Positions 8,601 to 16,986 of a stretch of 38,716 nt of DNA are shown in pieces (position 1 is the stretch's first letter; each line of letters opens with the position of its first letter). Source of the stretch: Clostridiales bacterium. GTDB taxonomy: Bacteria > Bacillota > Clostridia > Lachnospirales > Lachnospiraceae. The DNA lies in NCBI GenBank assembly GCA_018366495.1, contig JAGZHZ010000023.1, positions 1 to 38,716 on the forward strand. Reading direction: 5' to 3'. A program made the position numbers and the translations under genes. The notes beneath the pieces were generated by a model, which worked only from the letters and a program-made list of their open reading frames with translations, had not been told where the DNA came from and searched no databases.

Positions 8601-10240
8601 GTTCTAGGATACATTTCAGAATGAATATCTGCATAGTCATTCTCACCTTCATAATGAGTCAGTCTTGTGCTGTCCAGCTCATGAATCAGATCATTTCCAG
8701 CGCTATAGTTTTCACCGGCTGCCGCTTCATTACCCATGGACCAGATAATAACAGACGGATGGTTTTTATCTCTCTGTACCATATTTTCAATGCGGTATAA
8801 GAGTGCTTCTTTCCATTCTTCTCCTGTACCTGGAATGTTGATGCCTGAGCTCATACATCCATGTGACTCATTGTTTGTCTCATCGAGAACATACAGACCA
8901 TATTCATCGCACAATTCATAGAAACGAGGGTCGTTTGGATAATGAGAAGTACGAACTGCATTCAGGTTATGCTGTTTCATCAACTCCAGATCTTTACGCA
9001 TCATCTCTTCCGTAGGAACACGTCCAAGCTCTGGATCAATTTCATGACGGTTTGCTCCGCGCAGACTGACTGGCTGTCCGTTTACAAGAATTCTGGCATC
9101 TGTCGTATCTTTATCTGCGATCTCGATCTCACGGAATCCGATTTTGATTGCAGTTGCTTCTACTTCTTTTTCTCCATCATAGAGACATAAACTTAATGTA
9201 TATAAATTTGGTTTTTCAGCAGACCATTTTTCAGGATTTTCTACATGCCCTTTCAATGTAACTTCTGCTTCTTCTCCTTCAAATGAAACAGCTGCTTCCA
9301 GACCTTCTACCTTTACTTCATTTCCTTCCGCATCAAAAAGCTGTGCCTTTACTTTATAATCTGCGCCTTCCACATCTTTAAACTTACGAAGGGAAGTTTC
9401 AACGCTTAATTCTGCATCTTTGTATTCTTCATCCAGATCTGTCTCTACTTTAAAGTCGCGGATCTCGGCTGCATCTTTGCTTGTGAGATATACATCACGG
9501 AAGATACCCGGCAGGCGAAGAAAATCCTGATCCTCTAACCAGCTGCCATCACTCCAACGGTAAACCTGAACAGCAATCGTATTTTCACCTTCTTGAAGAT
9601 ATGGTGTAATATCAAACTCCGCTCTTGTAAATGAATCCTCACTATATCCAACCGGCTGTCCATTTACCCAGAGATAAAATGCAGATTCAACTGCTTCAAA
9701 GTTTAAGAACACTTCACGATCTTTCCATCCTTCATCAAGCTGGAATGTTTTGCGATACGTTCCTACTGTATTGCCTTTTTTCATTGCCTGGCCAGGCTCT
9801 AAATTTTCTGTATTTTTCCATGGATATGCAGTGTTTGTGTACATTGGATTTTCATACTTAAATGTACCATCTTCATTTCTTATAACATTCCAGTTGCTCG
9901 GAACCTGAATATCATCCCATGAACTATCATCAAAATCTGTTCCCTGAAAATCTGTCGGTTTTTCTTCTAATTTGGAAAAATTAAATTTCCATGTTCCATT
10001 TAACAGCTTATAATACTCGCTGTCTTCTTTTTTCATTGTTTTAGCTGCTTCTACAGAAGCATATGGATAAAAAGTAGCTCTTGCTCGTTCTTTATTTACC
10101 TCTGAAATCTCTGGATGTCCATCCCATTCATTTCCAGTAATTTCGATTTTCTCTGCTGCAAAAGTTCCCATTGTTGGAATTCCCATTGCCATAGCAGTTG
10201 TAAGGATTGATACCCCTGCAATTAACTTTTTCTTATTCAT
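5651..10240 (-). CDS. Secreted GH2 beta-galactosidase with LamG insert and NPCBM domain (paralog 1)
   Basis: A 1529-residue extracellular hydrolase predicted to release terminal beta-galactose from oligosaccharides or glycans. Order: signal peptide (1-29); GH2 sugar-binding domain (about 60-255); GH2 Ig-like domain (about 257-375); GH2 TIM barrel (about 378-605 and resuming near 820); a LamG-like concanavalin fold (about 640-795) inserted in the barrel; LacZ domain 4; LacZ small-chain domain (about 980-1260); a short Ig-like unit; and a C-terminal NPCBM/CBM51-like module (about 1367-1529). Predicted acid/base is Glu505 (SMGNEAA) and nucleophile Glu565 (LCEYAHAMGNS). LacZ equivalents include His399, His433, Glu458, His460, Trp596 and Trp1235. 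Asn136 (MYTNTAYP) matches LacZ Asn102. There is no LPXTG anchor, so it is probably released or held by its binding modules. The ATG has GAGGAGG upstream. It lies just after a close paralog, between sigF and the spoVA genes. Confidence 0.92.
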   Translation of the reverse strand: MNKKKLIAGVSILTTAMAMGIPTMGTFAAEKIEITGNEWDGHPEISEVNKERARATFYPYASVEAAKTMKKEDSEYYKLLNGTWKFNFSKLEEKPTDFQGTDFDDSSWDDIQVPSNWNVIRNEDGTFKYENPMYTNTAYPWKNTENLEPGQAMKKGNTVGTYRKTFQLDEGWKDREVFLNFEAVESAFYLWVNGQPVGYSEDSFTRAEFDITPYLQEGENTIAVQVYRWSDGSWLEDQDFLRLPGIFRDVYLTSKDAAEIRDFKVETDLDEEYKDAELSVETSLRKFKDVEGADYKVKAQLFDAEGNEVKVEGLEAAVSFEGEEAEVTLKGHVENPEKWSAEKPNLYTLSLCLYDGEKEVEATAIKIGFREIEIADKDTTDARILVNGQPVSLRGANRHEIDPELGRVPTEEMMRKDLELMKQHNLNAVRTSHYPNDPRFYELCDEYGLYVLDETNNESHGCMSSGINIPGTGEEWKEALLYRIENMVQRDKNHPSVIIWSMGNEAAAGENYSAGNDLIHELDSTRLTHYEGENDYADIHSEMYPRTTAVEYFGKYSKKPMILCEYAHAMGNSVGNLIDYWEIIDKYPNLAGGFIWDWVDQSISTNTDPVMEYPELSTKDLRYEVWGDKEAEGISGNGLAGRMYIHENDKLRLNGPFTVEFAVKENENIENNTRTLGLAEGTLSINSKVNEESPCGKSLVVKVNAGEGTEIVAEMPENWFDEWHKVAVVYDGANLKVYIDNKLAGEAACVIPEGSFDNGNMVVGSVSYMDSYVFPGTFDDIHVIPRALTEEELAAERTEAEDAAAWFAFEDGKEIPRDQETYFAYGGDWMDSPNSGNFCQNGLVFPDRTIQPELLEVKKVYQNGEIEWKGDNTVTITNENLFTNLNEYNFNWSLTEDGYEIQSGTEEVNVEPLSSADVTLSIEEFEKKPGSQYHLTCSFTLKEDTTWAKAGHHVIDEQIVLDGSEEEVKAEDLSALQAINVEESDAEYVVSGAEFKAVVNKETGALTSYAYQENELLDAPLEPNFVRALNENDRASSMENISKTWAAAGEERTVESVAAENIADGAVRINVKGTLGNGVPYATGYVIYGNGDITVENQIMPSDSYDVIPLVGTTMKVPAEYNNVTYFGRGPQENYIDRKTGAFKGIYETTADDLYIPYETPGETGTRTGVTWVALTNDEGNGLMVSSAKDFEFSALHYTDKELNETRHAYELQKDDSISFKVNKVQQGLAGDTTWGAWPHEQYLVRANHSYEYEYRIHPVTGFTKEAATEDSKKVYSDGTVKDILINGESMKDTYLGNDFNEFFSERYEYTVKLADGQLPEITAVPVSDDVNVEVQMPEALPGDAVIHATNSLGKDQTYTIHLEKEDVVYASDMEYTAAVANGRDPVTKEVSSGWAEVGRDRSLKKSKISLLDENGEIKEFEKGLSSAKSCEFVFDIKDQGFKTFEAFVGIDQGDLSNEETYIKSYEFYVDGELKAATGEMHADTPMEKVVVDVEGASELRIVAVPDDQPDIFIYTNTSSVWADAKFVR

Positions 10241-10263
10241 TGCATTTCCTCCTCATCATTTCA

Positions 10264-10279
10264 TTGTCTATTTTGTCTA
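10264..10279 (-). promoter_or_regulatory. Direct repeat shared upstream of both GH2 genes (copy before paralog 1)
   Basis: Plus-strand TTGTCTA occurs twice with a two-base gap (10264-10270 and 10273-10279), 24 bases from the start codon. The same block, with the second half degraded, precedes the other GH2 gene (15155-15169). Thirteen bases (TTGTCTATTTTGT) are identical between the two leaders although the rest differs. It could be a regulator site or part of the core promoter; no convincing -35/-10 pair is visible nearby. Confidence 0.4.
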
Positions 10280-10300
10280 CATCGCCAGCTCATTTTAATC

Positions 10301-10313
10301 AATGATTATCATT
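10301..10313. promoter_or_regulatory. 13-bp perfect palindrome in the GH2 paralog 1 leader
   Basis: AATGATTATCATT is a perfect dyad about 60 bases before the GH2 start. It equals the central 13 bases of the E. coli-type Fur-box consensus, but an AT-rich region can give such a dyad by chance and it is absent before paralog 2. I record it as a possible operator only. Confidence 0.3.
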
Positions 10314-10466
10314 TTTGCATCAAGACTATTTTCTTTATTTTGCGAATTTTACTATTTTTTTTGTAAATTTTTTCTTTTTTTGTAAATTTTCTTTATTTTG
10401 CTATTTTTTTCGCTTGTCTTTTTCAGAAAAAATAATCAAATTGACTGCCTTAGAGGCATAAAATAA

Positions 10467-10496
10467 TGGAGCAGCATTCTAAAGAATGCTGCTCCA
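10467..10496 (-). terminator. Terminator after the second GH2 gene (10534-15126)
   Basis: A perfect 12-13 bp stem, GGAGCAGCATTC (10468-10479) with GAATGCTGCTCC (10484-10495), has a four-base loop and, on the minus strand, a tail starting ATTATTTTAT. It lies about 38 bases past the stop and separates the two paralogs, so paralog 1 probably needs its own promoter. Confidence 0.85.
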
Positions 10497-10533
10497 CATT
10501 TTTGTGAAACTGAAACTCTATATTTTTCTTTCC

Positions 10534-13500
10534 TTAGCGAACAAATTTTGCATCTGCCCATACAGATGATGTATTTGAGTAGATAAACAAATCTGGCTGA
10601 TCATCTGGAACTGCAACAATCTTCACTTCACTTGCGCCTTCTACATCTACTACCAATTTTTCCATTGGAGTATCTGCGTGCATTTCTCCAGAAGCTGCTT
10701 TTAATTCACCATCTACATAAACTTCAAATGCCTTAATATAAACTTCTTCATTTGAAATATCATCCTGATTGATTCCTACAAATGTCTCAAATGTTTTGAA
10801 TCCCTGTCCGGAAATATCAAATACGAATTCACTGGATTTAGCAGAGCTGAGTCCTTTTTCGAATTCTTTTACTTCTCCATTTTCATCTAACAGATGAAGT
10901 TTTGCTTTCTTTAAGGAACGGTCTCTTGTTGCTTCACCCCATCCAGAGGAAACTTCTTTTGTAACTGGATCCCTTCCGTTTGCTACAGCTGCTGTATATT
11001 CCATATCACTTGCATATACAAATTCTTCATTTTCCAGATGAATAGTATATGTCTGATCTTTTCCTAAGCTGTTTACTGCGTGGATTACTACATCTCCAGG
11101 TACTGCTTCTGGCATCTGTACGTCTACTGTTACATCATCTGTCAATGGAACTGCTGTAACTTCCGGAAGTTCTCCTCCTGCCAGTTTCATTGTGTAATCG
11201 TAACGCTCGCTGAAGAATTCATCATAACTGCTTTCCAGATATGTATTCTTCATAGATTCGCCGTTGATCAAGATATCTTTTAATGTTCCATCGCTGTATA
11301 CTTTCTTGCTGTCTTCTGTTGCAGCTTCTTTTGTAAATCCTGTTACTGGATGGAGACGATATTCATATTCATAAGAATGATTTGCTCTTACTAAATATTC
11401 ATCATGTGGATAAGCTCCCCATGTAGTATCTCCAGCAAGACCCTGCTGAATATGGTTTACTTTAAATGTAATGCTTTCATCTTTCTGAAGTTCATAAGAA
11501 TGTCTTGTCTCATTCAGTTCTTTATCTGTATAATGAAGTGCGCTGAACTCAAAATCTTTTGCTGCACTCACCATAACTCCATCGCCTGCATCATCTGTCA
11601 ATGCAACCCATGTCACACCTGTTCTCGTTCCTGTTTCACCCGGTGTCTCATATGGAACATATAAATCATCTGCTGTTGTCTCATAAATGCCTTTAAATGC
11701 ACCCGTATTACGGTCAAGATAGTTTTCCTGCGGTCCACGTCCAAAATATGTTACATTGTTGAGGTTTGCAGGAACTTTCATCGTTGTTCCGATTAATGGA
11801 ATCAGATCGAATGTATCATTTGGCATCAGCTGATTTTCTACCGTAACATCACCATTTCCATAAACAACATATCCGATAGCATAAGGAACACCATTTCCAA
11901 GAGTTCCTGTTACATTGATACGAGCCATTCCATCCACAAGTTTTTCTGTTGTAATCGCTTCGACTGTACGGCCTTTTTCTGCTTCTGCCCATGCTTCTGA
12001 GAAGTTAAACATATCAGATGCTCTGTCATTTTCATTTAATGGACGTACAAAGTTTGGCTCCAGAGGAGCATCTAACAGTTCTTTATCCTGATATACATAA
12101 GATGTCATTGCTCCTGTTGCTTTATCTACAACTACGTTGAATCCTTCGCCAGAAACAGTGTAAGCATCTTCGCTTTCTTCTAAAGCGACTGCGCTAAGCG
12201 CTGCAACATCTTCTGCTTTCACAGCTTCGTCACTTCCATCCAGTTCAAACTGTTCTTCAATCACATGATGACCTGCTTTTGCCCAGATCGTATCTTCTTT
12301 CAGCGTAAATGCACAGGTCAGATGATACTGAGATCCTGCTTTCTTCTCAAATTCTTCAATAGGAAGTGTTACATCTGCTGTTGCAAGCGGATCCACACTT
12401 ACTTCCTGTGTACCGCTCTGAATTTCATAACCATCTTCTGTCAATGTCCAGATGAAATTATATTCATTCAGATTTGTAAACAGATTTTCATTAGAAATAG
12501 AAACTGTGTTATCGCCTTTCCATACAATGTCACCATTCTGGTAAACTTTCTTCACTTCCAAAAGTTCAGGCTGAATCGTACGATCCGGGAAGATCAAACC
12601 ATTCTGTCCAAAGTTTCCAGAGTTTGGACTATCCATCCAGTCACCGCCGTAAGCAAAATACATCTCCTGATCACGAGGTGTCTCTTTTCCATCTTCAAAT
12701 GCAAACCATGCTGCTGCATCTTCTGACTCTGTGCGATCTGCTGCCAGTTCTTCTTCTGTAAGCGCTCTTTTAATTACATGAACATCATCAAATGTTCCCT
12801 GGAATGCGTTGGAATCCAGATAAGAAACAGAACCTAAAATCAGATTTGCTTTTTCAAAGCTTCCTTCTGGAATTACACAAGCAGCTTCGCCTGCCAGTTT
12901 GTTATCAATATAGACTTTAACATTTGCGCCATCATATACAACTGCAACTTTGTGCCATTCATTAAACCAGTTTTCAGGCATTTCTGCAACGATATCTGCG
13001 CCTTCTCCAGCATTGATCTTAACATTTAAGGATTTTCCGCATGGAGACTCTTCATCCATCTTAGAATAGATCGCAACTGTACCTTCTGATAAGCCAAATA
13101 CTTTTGTCCGTTTTTCAATATTTTCATTTTCTTTTACTGCAAATTCTACTGTGAATGGTCCATTGAGGCGTAACTGATCACTTTCATGAACATACATTTT
13201 TCCAGCCAAACCGTTTCCGCTGAAACCTTCTGCTTCTTTATCGCCCCATACTTCAAAACGAAGATCTTTTGTGCTTGCTTCCGGATATTCCACAATAGGT
13301 TCTGTCTTTGTATTTACAGTCTGGTCTACCCAGTCCCAAATAAATCCACCGATTAAATTCGGGTATTTGTCAATGATATCCCAATAATCAATTAAGTTTC
13401 CTACGGAGTTGCCCATCGCATGCGCATATTCGCACAGCAGCATAGGTTTTGTGCCATATTTTCCAATGTATTCTATCGCTGTTGTTCTCGGATACATTTC

Positions 13501-15126
13501 AGAATGAAGATCTGTATAATCATTTTCTCCTTCATAATGTGTCGGTCTTGTAGAATCCAGCTCATGCATAAGTTCGTTTGCAGCTTTATAGTTTTCACCT
13601 GCTGCTGCCTCATTACCCATCGACCAGATGATAACAGATGGATGGTTTTTATCTCTTTGGATCATATTTTCGATACGGTAGAACATAGCTGCTTTCCACT
13701 CTTCTCCTGTACCTGGAACATTGATTCCTGCACTCATACATCCATGAGACTCATTATTTGCCTCATCCAGAACGTACAAGCCATATTCATCACACAATTC
13801 ATAGAAACGAGGATCGTTTGGATAATGAGAAGTACGAACTGCATTCAGGTTATGCTGTTTCATCAGCTCAAGGTCTTTACGCATCATTTCTTCTGTCGGA
13901 ACGCGTCCAAGCTCCGGATCAATTTCATGGCGATTTGCGCCGCGGAGGCTGACCGGCTGTCCATTGACGAGAAGGCGTGCGTTAGTGGTATCTTTATCTG
14001 CAATCTCAATTTCGCGGAATCCAATCTTGATTGCAGTTGCCTCTACTTCTTTTTCTCCATCGTAAAGGCATAAACTCAGTGTATATAAATTCGGCTTTTC
14101 AGCAGACCATTTTTCCGGATCAGCAACAAGACCTTCCAGTGTTACTTCTGCCTCTTCTCCATCAAATGCAACGGCTGCTTCCATTCCATCTACAGCAACT
14201 TCATTTCCATCAGCATCAAACAGCTGTGCTTTTACTTTATAATCTGCACCTTCTACATCTTTAAATTTGCGGAGATCTGTTTTTACTGTCAATGTTGCAT
14301 CTTTATATTCTTCATCGAGGTCCGTCTCTACTTTAAAGTCACGGATTTCTGCTGCGTCTTTACTTGTCAGATATACATCACGGAAAATTCCCGGCAGACG
14401 AAGAAAATCCTGATCCTCCAGCCAGCTTCCATCGCTCCAGCGATAAACCTGAACAGCAATCGTATTTTCGCCCTCCTGAAGGTATGGCGTGATATCAAAC
14501 GAAGCACGTGTAAAAGAGTCCTCACTGTAACCAACAGCATGTCCGTTTACCCAAAGATACATTGCAGATTCAACAGCTTCAAAGTTTAAGAACACTTCAC
14601 GATCCTTCCATCCTTCTTCCAGCTGGAATGTTGTACGGTATGTCCCTACTGTATTTCCTTTTTTTACGGTTTGTCCTGGCTCTAATTTTTCTGTATTTTT
14701 CCAGGTATATCCCCCACTTGTATACCATGGTTTCTCATATTTAAATGTGCCGTCTTCATTTTTTAAAACATTCCAGTTGCTCGGAACCTCAATATCATCC
14801 CATGAACTGTCATCAAAATCAGGCGCCTGGAAATCAACTGGTTTTTCTTCCAGTTTCGAGAAATTAAATTTCCATGTTCCATTTAACAGCTTATAATATT
14901 CGCTGTTCTCTTTATCCATCGTTTTTGCTGCTTCTACAGAAGCATATGGATAAAATGTAGCTCTTGCACGCTCCCTGTTTACTTCTGAAATTTCCGGATG
15001 TCCATCCCATTCATTTCCGGTAATCTCAACTGGCGCTTCTGCTGCAAAGACCCCTAAAGCCGGAGAGCTGATTGCCATAGCTGCCGTAATAATAGATACG
15101 CCTGCAACTAATTTTTTCTTGTTCAT
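10534..15126 (-). CDS. Secreted GH2 beta-galactosidase with LamG insert and NPCBM domain (paralog 2)
   Basis: A 1530-residue protein colinear with its neighbour (one net residue longer, near the signal peptide) and clearly a recent duplicate. It has the same layout: signal peptide (1-29), GH2 sugar-binding and Ig-like domains, TIM barrel interrupted by a LamG-like fold (about 641-796), LacZ domain 4 and small-chain domain, Ig-like unit and NPCBM module. Predicted acid/base is Glu506 and nucleophile Glu566. The loop that supplies LacZ Asn102 is changed: paralog 1 reads YTNTAYPW, whereas here it is YTSGGYTW, so Ser137 replaces the conserved Asn. This suggests a different substrate preference. 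The ATG follows a GGGAGG site eight bases upstream. It begins 218 bases after the sigF stop with no clear terminator between, so some read-through from the spoIIA operon is possible. Confidence 0.92.
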   Translation of the reverse strand: MNKKKLVAGVSIITAAMAISSPALGVFAAEAPVEITGNEWDGHPEISEVNRERARATFYPYASVEAAKTMDKENSEYYKLLNGTWKFNFSKLEEKPVDFQAPDFDDSSWDDIEVPSNWNVLKNEDGTFKYEKPWYTSGGYTWKNTEKLEPGQTVKKGNTVGTYRTTFQLEEGWKDREVFLNFEAVESAMYLWVNGHAVGYSEDSFTRASFDITPYLQEGENTIAVQVYRWSDGSWLEDQDFLRLPGIFRDVYLTSKDAAEIRDFKVETDLDEEYKDATLTVKTDLRKFKDVEGADYKVKAQLFDADGNEVAVDGMEAAVAFDGEEAEVTLEGLVADPEKWSAEKPNLYTLSLCLYDGEKEVEATAIKIGFREIEIADKDTTNARLLVNGQPVSLRGANRHEIDPELGRVPTEEMMRKDLELMKQHNLNAVRTSHYPNDPRFYELCDEYGLYVLDEANNESHGCMSAGINVPGTGEEWKAAMFYRIENMIQRDKNHPSVIIWSMGNEAAAGENYKAANELMHELDSTRPTHYEGENDYTDLHSEMYPRTTAIEYIGKYGTKPMLLCEYAHAMGNSVGNLIDYWDIIDKYPNLIGGFIWDWVDQTVNTKTEPIVEYPEASTKDLRFEVWGDKEAEGFSGNGLAGKMYVHESDQLRLNGPFTVEFAVKENENIEKRTKVFGLSEGTVAIYSKMDEESPCGKSLNVKINAGEGADIVAEMPENWFNEWHKVAVVYDGANVKVYIDNKLAGEAACVIPEGSFEKANLILGSVSYLDSNAFQGTFDDVHVIKRALTEEELAADRTESEDAAAWFAFEDGKETPRDQEMYFAYGGDWMDSPNSGNFGQNGLIFPDRTIQPELLEVKKVYQNGDIVWKGDNTVSISNENLFTNLNEYNFIWTLTEDGYEIQSGTQEVSVDPLATADVTLPIEEFEKKAGSQYHLTCAFTLKEDTIWAKAGHHVIEEQFELDGSDEAVKAEDVAALSAVALEESEDAYTVSGEGFNVVVDKATGAMTSYVYQDKELLDAPLEPNFVRPLNENDRASDMFNFSEAWAEAEKGRTVEAITTEKLVDGMARINVTGTLGNGVPYAIGYVVYGNGDVTVENQLMPNDTFDLIPLIGTTMKVPANLNNVTYFGRGPQENYLDRNTGAFKGIYETTADDLYVPYETPGETGTRTGVTWVALTDDAGDGVMVSAAKDFEFSALHYTDKELNETRHSYELQKDESITFKVNHIQQGLAGDTTWGAYPHDEYLVRANHSYEYEYRLHPVTGFTKEAATEDSKKVYSDGTLKDILINGESMKNTYLESSYDEFFSERYDYTMKLAGGELPEVTAVPLTDDVTVDVQMPEAVPGDVVIHAVNSLGKDQTYTIHLENEEFVYASDMEYTAAVANGRDPVTKEVSSGWGEATRDRSLKKAKLHLLDENGEVKEFEKGLSSAKSSEFVFDISGQGFKTFETFVGINQDDISNEEVYIKAFEVYVDGELKAASGEMHADTPMEKLVVDVEGASEVKIVAVPDDQPDLFIYSNTSSVWADAKFVR

Positions 15127-15154
15127 CGAAAAACCTCCCTTTTTTCTATAGTTT

Positions 15155-15169
15155 TTGTCTATTTTGTTA
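15155..15169 (-). promoter_or_regulatory. Direct repeat shared upstream of both GH2 genes (copy before paralog 2)
   Basis: Plus-strand TTGTCTA, two bases, then TTGTTA, 29 bases before the GH2 start. Thirteen consecutive bases agree with the copy at 10264. The surrounding 200 bp are very AT-rich and hold no clear sigma-A promoter. The conservation after the rest of the leader has diverged suggests a functional site. Confidence 0.4.
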
Positions 15170-15344
15170 CACCTCCGATTTTATTTTACCATTTTATCGT
15201 CATTTTTTCACTATCACTTTTCTATTTATTTTATATTTTATATCATTTTTGTATTATTTTTTCATTTTTTTTGTACTTTTTCACGATTCTCCATAGTTCT
15301 TCTTTTTTCAGGGATAAGGCACAGCAGCAGATCCCATGACTTGG

Positions 15345-16064
15345 TTAGCCCAGAAGTTCCTGCCTTAATTTTTTTAAAATCTTCTTTTCCATTCTTGAAA
15401 CCTGAACCTGTGTTTTTCCGAGCTGTTCTGCCGTTTTTACCTGTGTCTGATCTTCAAAATAACGCAATCGTATTAATTCATACTCTTCTTTCTCTAATGT
15501 CTTTAAGCCTTGTTCCAGTAAAAGTCGATCCAGCACTTTTTCATTCTCATTTTCTGTCTCCTCCAGCTTGTCTATCAGGCAGATCTCCGTTCCATCTCCC
15601 TGATAGATGGTCTTTGACAAAGATTCTACCTCATTGGAAGCTTCCAAAGCCATCACAATTTCTTCTCTGTCCATCTGCATTTCTCCGGCAAGCTCTTCTA
15701 TGGTCGGTTCTCTTTGCAGTTTTTTTTCCAGATCTTCCTTTGTCTTGTACGTTTTATATGAAATTTCTTTCAGGGAACGGCTAACTTTAATCATACCATC
15801 ATCCCTCAAAAAACGTTTCAGTTCCCCTGTAATCATAGGCACAGCATACGTAGAAAATTTTACATCAAAAGAAGAATCAAATTTGTCGATCGCTTTCATC
15901 AGTCCAATGCTCCCTATCTGACACAGATCCTCCATTTCATGGCCACGCCCAAGAAAACGTTTTCCTATCATGAAAACCAGTCCCATATTTTCTTCTACTA
16001 ATTGTTCCCTTGCATTTTTATCCCCTTCGTGTGCTTGTTGAATTAAAGCAAGGGTATGTTCCAT
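15345..16064 (-). CDS. sigF: Forespore RNA polymerase sigma factor sigma-F
   Basis: A 239-residue sigma-70 family protein that directs early forespore transcription after asymmetric division. Region 2 is visible around residues 20-90 (ENMGLVFMIGKRF, EDLCQIGSIGLMKAIDKFD, KFSTYAVPMITGELKRFLRD), region 3 around 95-150, and a region 4 helix-turn-helix at the end (QTQVKTAEQLGKTQVQVSRMEKK). Start has AAAGGATG upstream and follows spoIIAB by 12 bases. It is the third gene of the spoIIAA-spoIIAB-sigF operon, whose product is held inactive by SpoIIAB until SpoIIAA is dephosphorylated. In Bacillus spoVAA is next; here a GH2 gene is. Confidence 0.97.
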   Translation of the reverse strand: MEHTLALIQQAHEGDKNAREQLVEENMGLVFMIGKRFLGRGHEMEDLCQIGSIGLMKAIDKFDSSFDVKFSTYAVPMITGELKRFLRDDGMIKVSRSLKEISYKTYKTKEDLEKKLQREPTIEELAGEMQMDREEIVMALEASNEVESLSKTIYQGDGTEICLIDKLEETENENEKVLDRLLLEQGLKTLEKEEYELIRLRYFEDQTQVKTAEQLGKTQVQVSRMEKKILKKLRQELLG

Positions 16065-16076
16065 GCAGCCATCCTT

Positions 16077-16523
16077 TCACTCTTCAAACTGATGCGGTAC
16101 GTGATTGATCCTTTTTTTCATTGTCACCCTCGTACCTTTTCCTACTTCTGATTCCACATGAATCTCGTCCATAAATGCTTCCATAAATGCAAATCCCATT
16201 CCTGAACGCTCTGAATCTTTTTTTGTTGTGTACAACGGTTCCATTGCTTTCTCCACATTCGGTATCCCGCATCCATGGTCAATGACAGCAACGGTCATTT
16301 CCCGGTCTTTGATCTGACATTCAATATAAACTTTTTCAATTTTCCCCTCATATCCATGGATAATCGCATTTGTAACAGCCTCTGACAATGCAGTTTTAAC
16401 ATCTGCCACTTCCTCCAGAGTCGGATTAAGCTGTGATAAAAAAGCAGCTACTGCAACTCTTGCAAATCCTTCATTGCACGATCTGCTGTCAAATTCCATT
16501 TTCATTTCGTTTGTGTCCTTCAT
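16077..16523 (-). CDS. spoIIAB: Anti-sigma-F factor / serine kinase SpoIIAB
   Basis: A 148-residue GHKL-fold kinase that binds sigma-F and phosphorylates SpoIIAA. The ATP site is clear: N-box ALSEAVTNAIIHGY (about 43-56), G1 box VIDHGCGIP (about 83-91) and G2 region SERSGMGFAFMEAFMD followed by GKGTRVTM. The ATG has GGGGGAT upstream and follows spoIIAA by 15 bases; sigF follows by 12 bases. Length and motifs are as in Bacillus and Clostridium. Confidence 0.97.
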   Translation of the reverse strand: MKDTNEMKMEFDSRSCNEGFARVAVAAFLSQLNPTLEEVADVKTALSEAVTNAIIHGYEGKIEKVYIECQIKDREMTVAVIDHGCGIPNVEKAMEPLYTTKKDSERSGMGFAFMEAFMDEIHVESEVGKGTRVTMKKRINHVPHQFEE

Positions 16524-16538
16524 AAAAGATCCCCCTTA

Positions 16539-16871
16539 TCATAACTCAGACTGTTTCGGCAGTCCTTCATAAATATCCATCACTTTGTACACGCCGGAAA
16601 GTGTTAAGATCCTCCGTATCCGCTGATTGGCACGGATTGCAATCACTTTTCCTCCCATAAAACTGATCATTTTATATCGTCCCATAATCATACCGATACC
16701 AGAGCTGTCCATAAAATTTGTCTTTCCAAAATCAAACACAATACTCCTGATATTTTTACTCTGAATAATCCGGTCAGCGCCCGCCTTTAGTTTCTCTGCA
16801 TTGTGGTGGTCCAACTCACATGGCATGATGATCGTTAAATTTCGGCCTGTCACTTTAAAACAATCTTCCAT
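16539..16871 (-). CDS. spoIIAA: Anti-anti-sigma factor SpoIIAA
   Basis: A 110-residue STAS-domain protein that, when unphosphorylated, captures SpoIIAB and frees sigma-F. The phosphorylation motif FMDSSGIGMIMGRY is present; Ser57 corresponds to Ser58 of the Bacillus protein. It is the first gene of the spoIIA operon. A GGGGATT ribosome site precedes the ATG. Upstream, a terminator (16922-16959) insulates it from the TPR gene. The remaining 50 bases contain GGAGAAT, which fits the loose sigma-H -10 pattern, but I cannot see a matching -35, so the promoter is unassigned. Confidence 0.97.
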   Translation of the reverse strand: MEDCFKVTGRNLTIIMPCELDHHNAEKLKAGADRIIQSKNIRSIVFDFGKTNFMDSSGIGMIMGRYKMISFMGGKVIAIRANQRIRRILTLSGVYKVMDIYEGLPKQSEL

Positions 16872-16921
16872 TTTTCAATCCCCTTTCTGATTCTCCCCTT
16901 TTATAAATGCAGATAAGAAAA

Positions 16922-16959
16922 GGAACTGCTGTAAGAAATTTCTTCTGCACAGCAGTCCC
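16922..16959 (-). terminator. Terminator between the TPR gene and the spoIIA operon
   Basis: On the minus strand GGGACTGCTGT pairs with ACAGCAGTTCC through an 11-bp stem with one G-U pair, followed by TTTTCTT. It sits about 28 bases past the stop of the TPR gene and before spoIIAA, so it closes the folC-TPR operon. Confidence 0.8.
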
Positions 16960-16986
16960 CAACTCTCTGAGGCTTTTCATTCGTCT

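Noticed and set aside
10241..10440. Clear sigma-A promoter for GH2 paralog 1
   Set aside because: Several weak matches (for example TTGATT and TAGACA at 17 bases) exist in AT-rich sequence but none is good enough to annotate.
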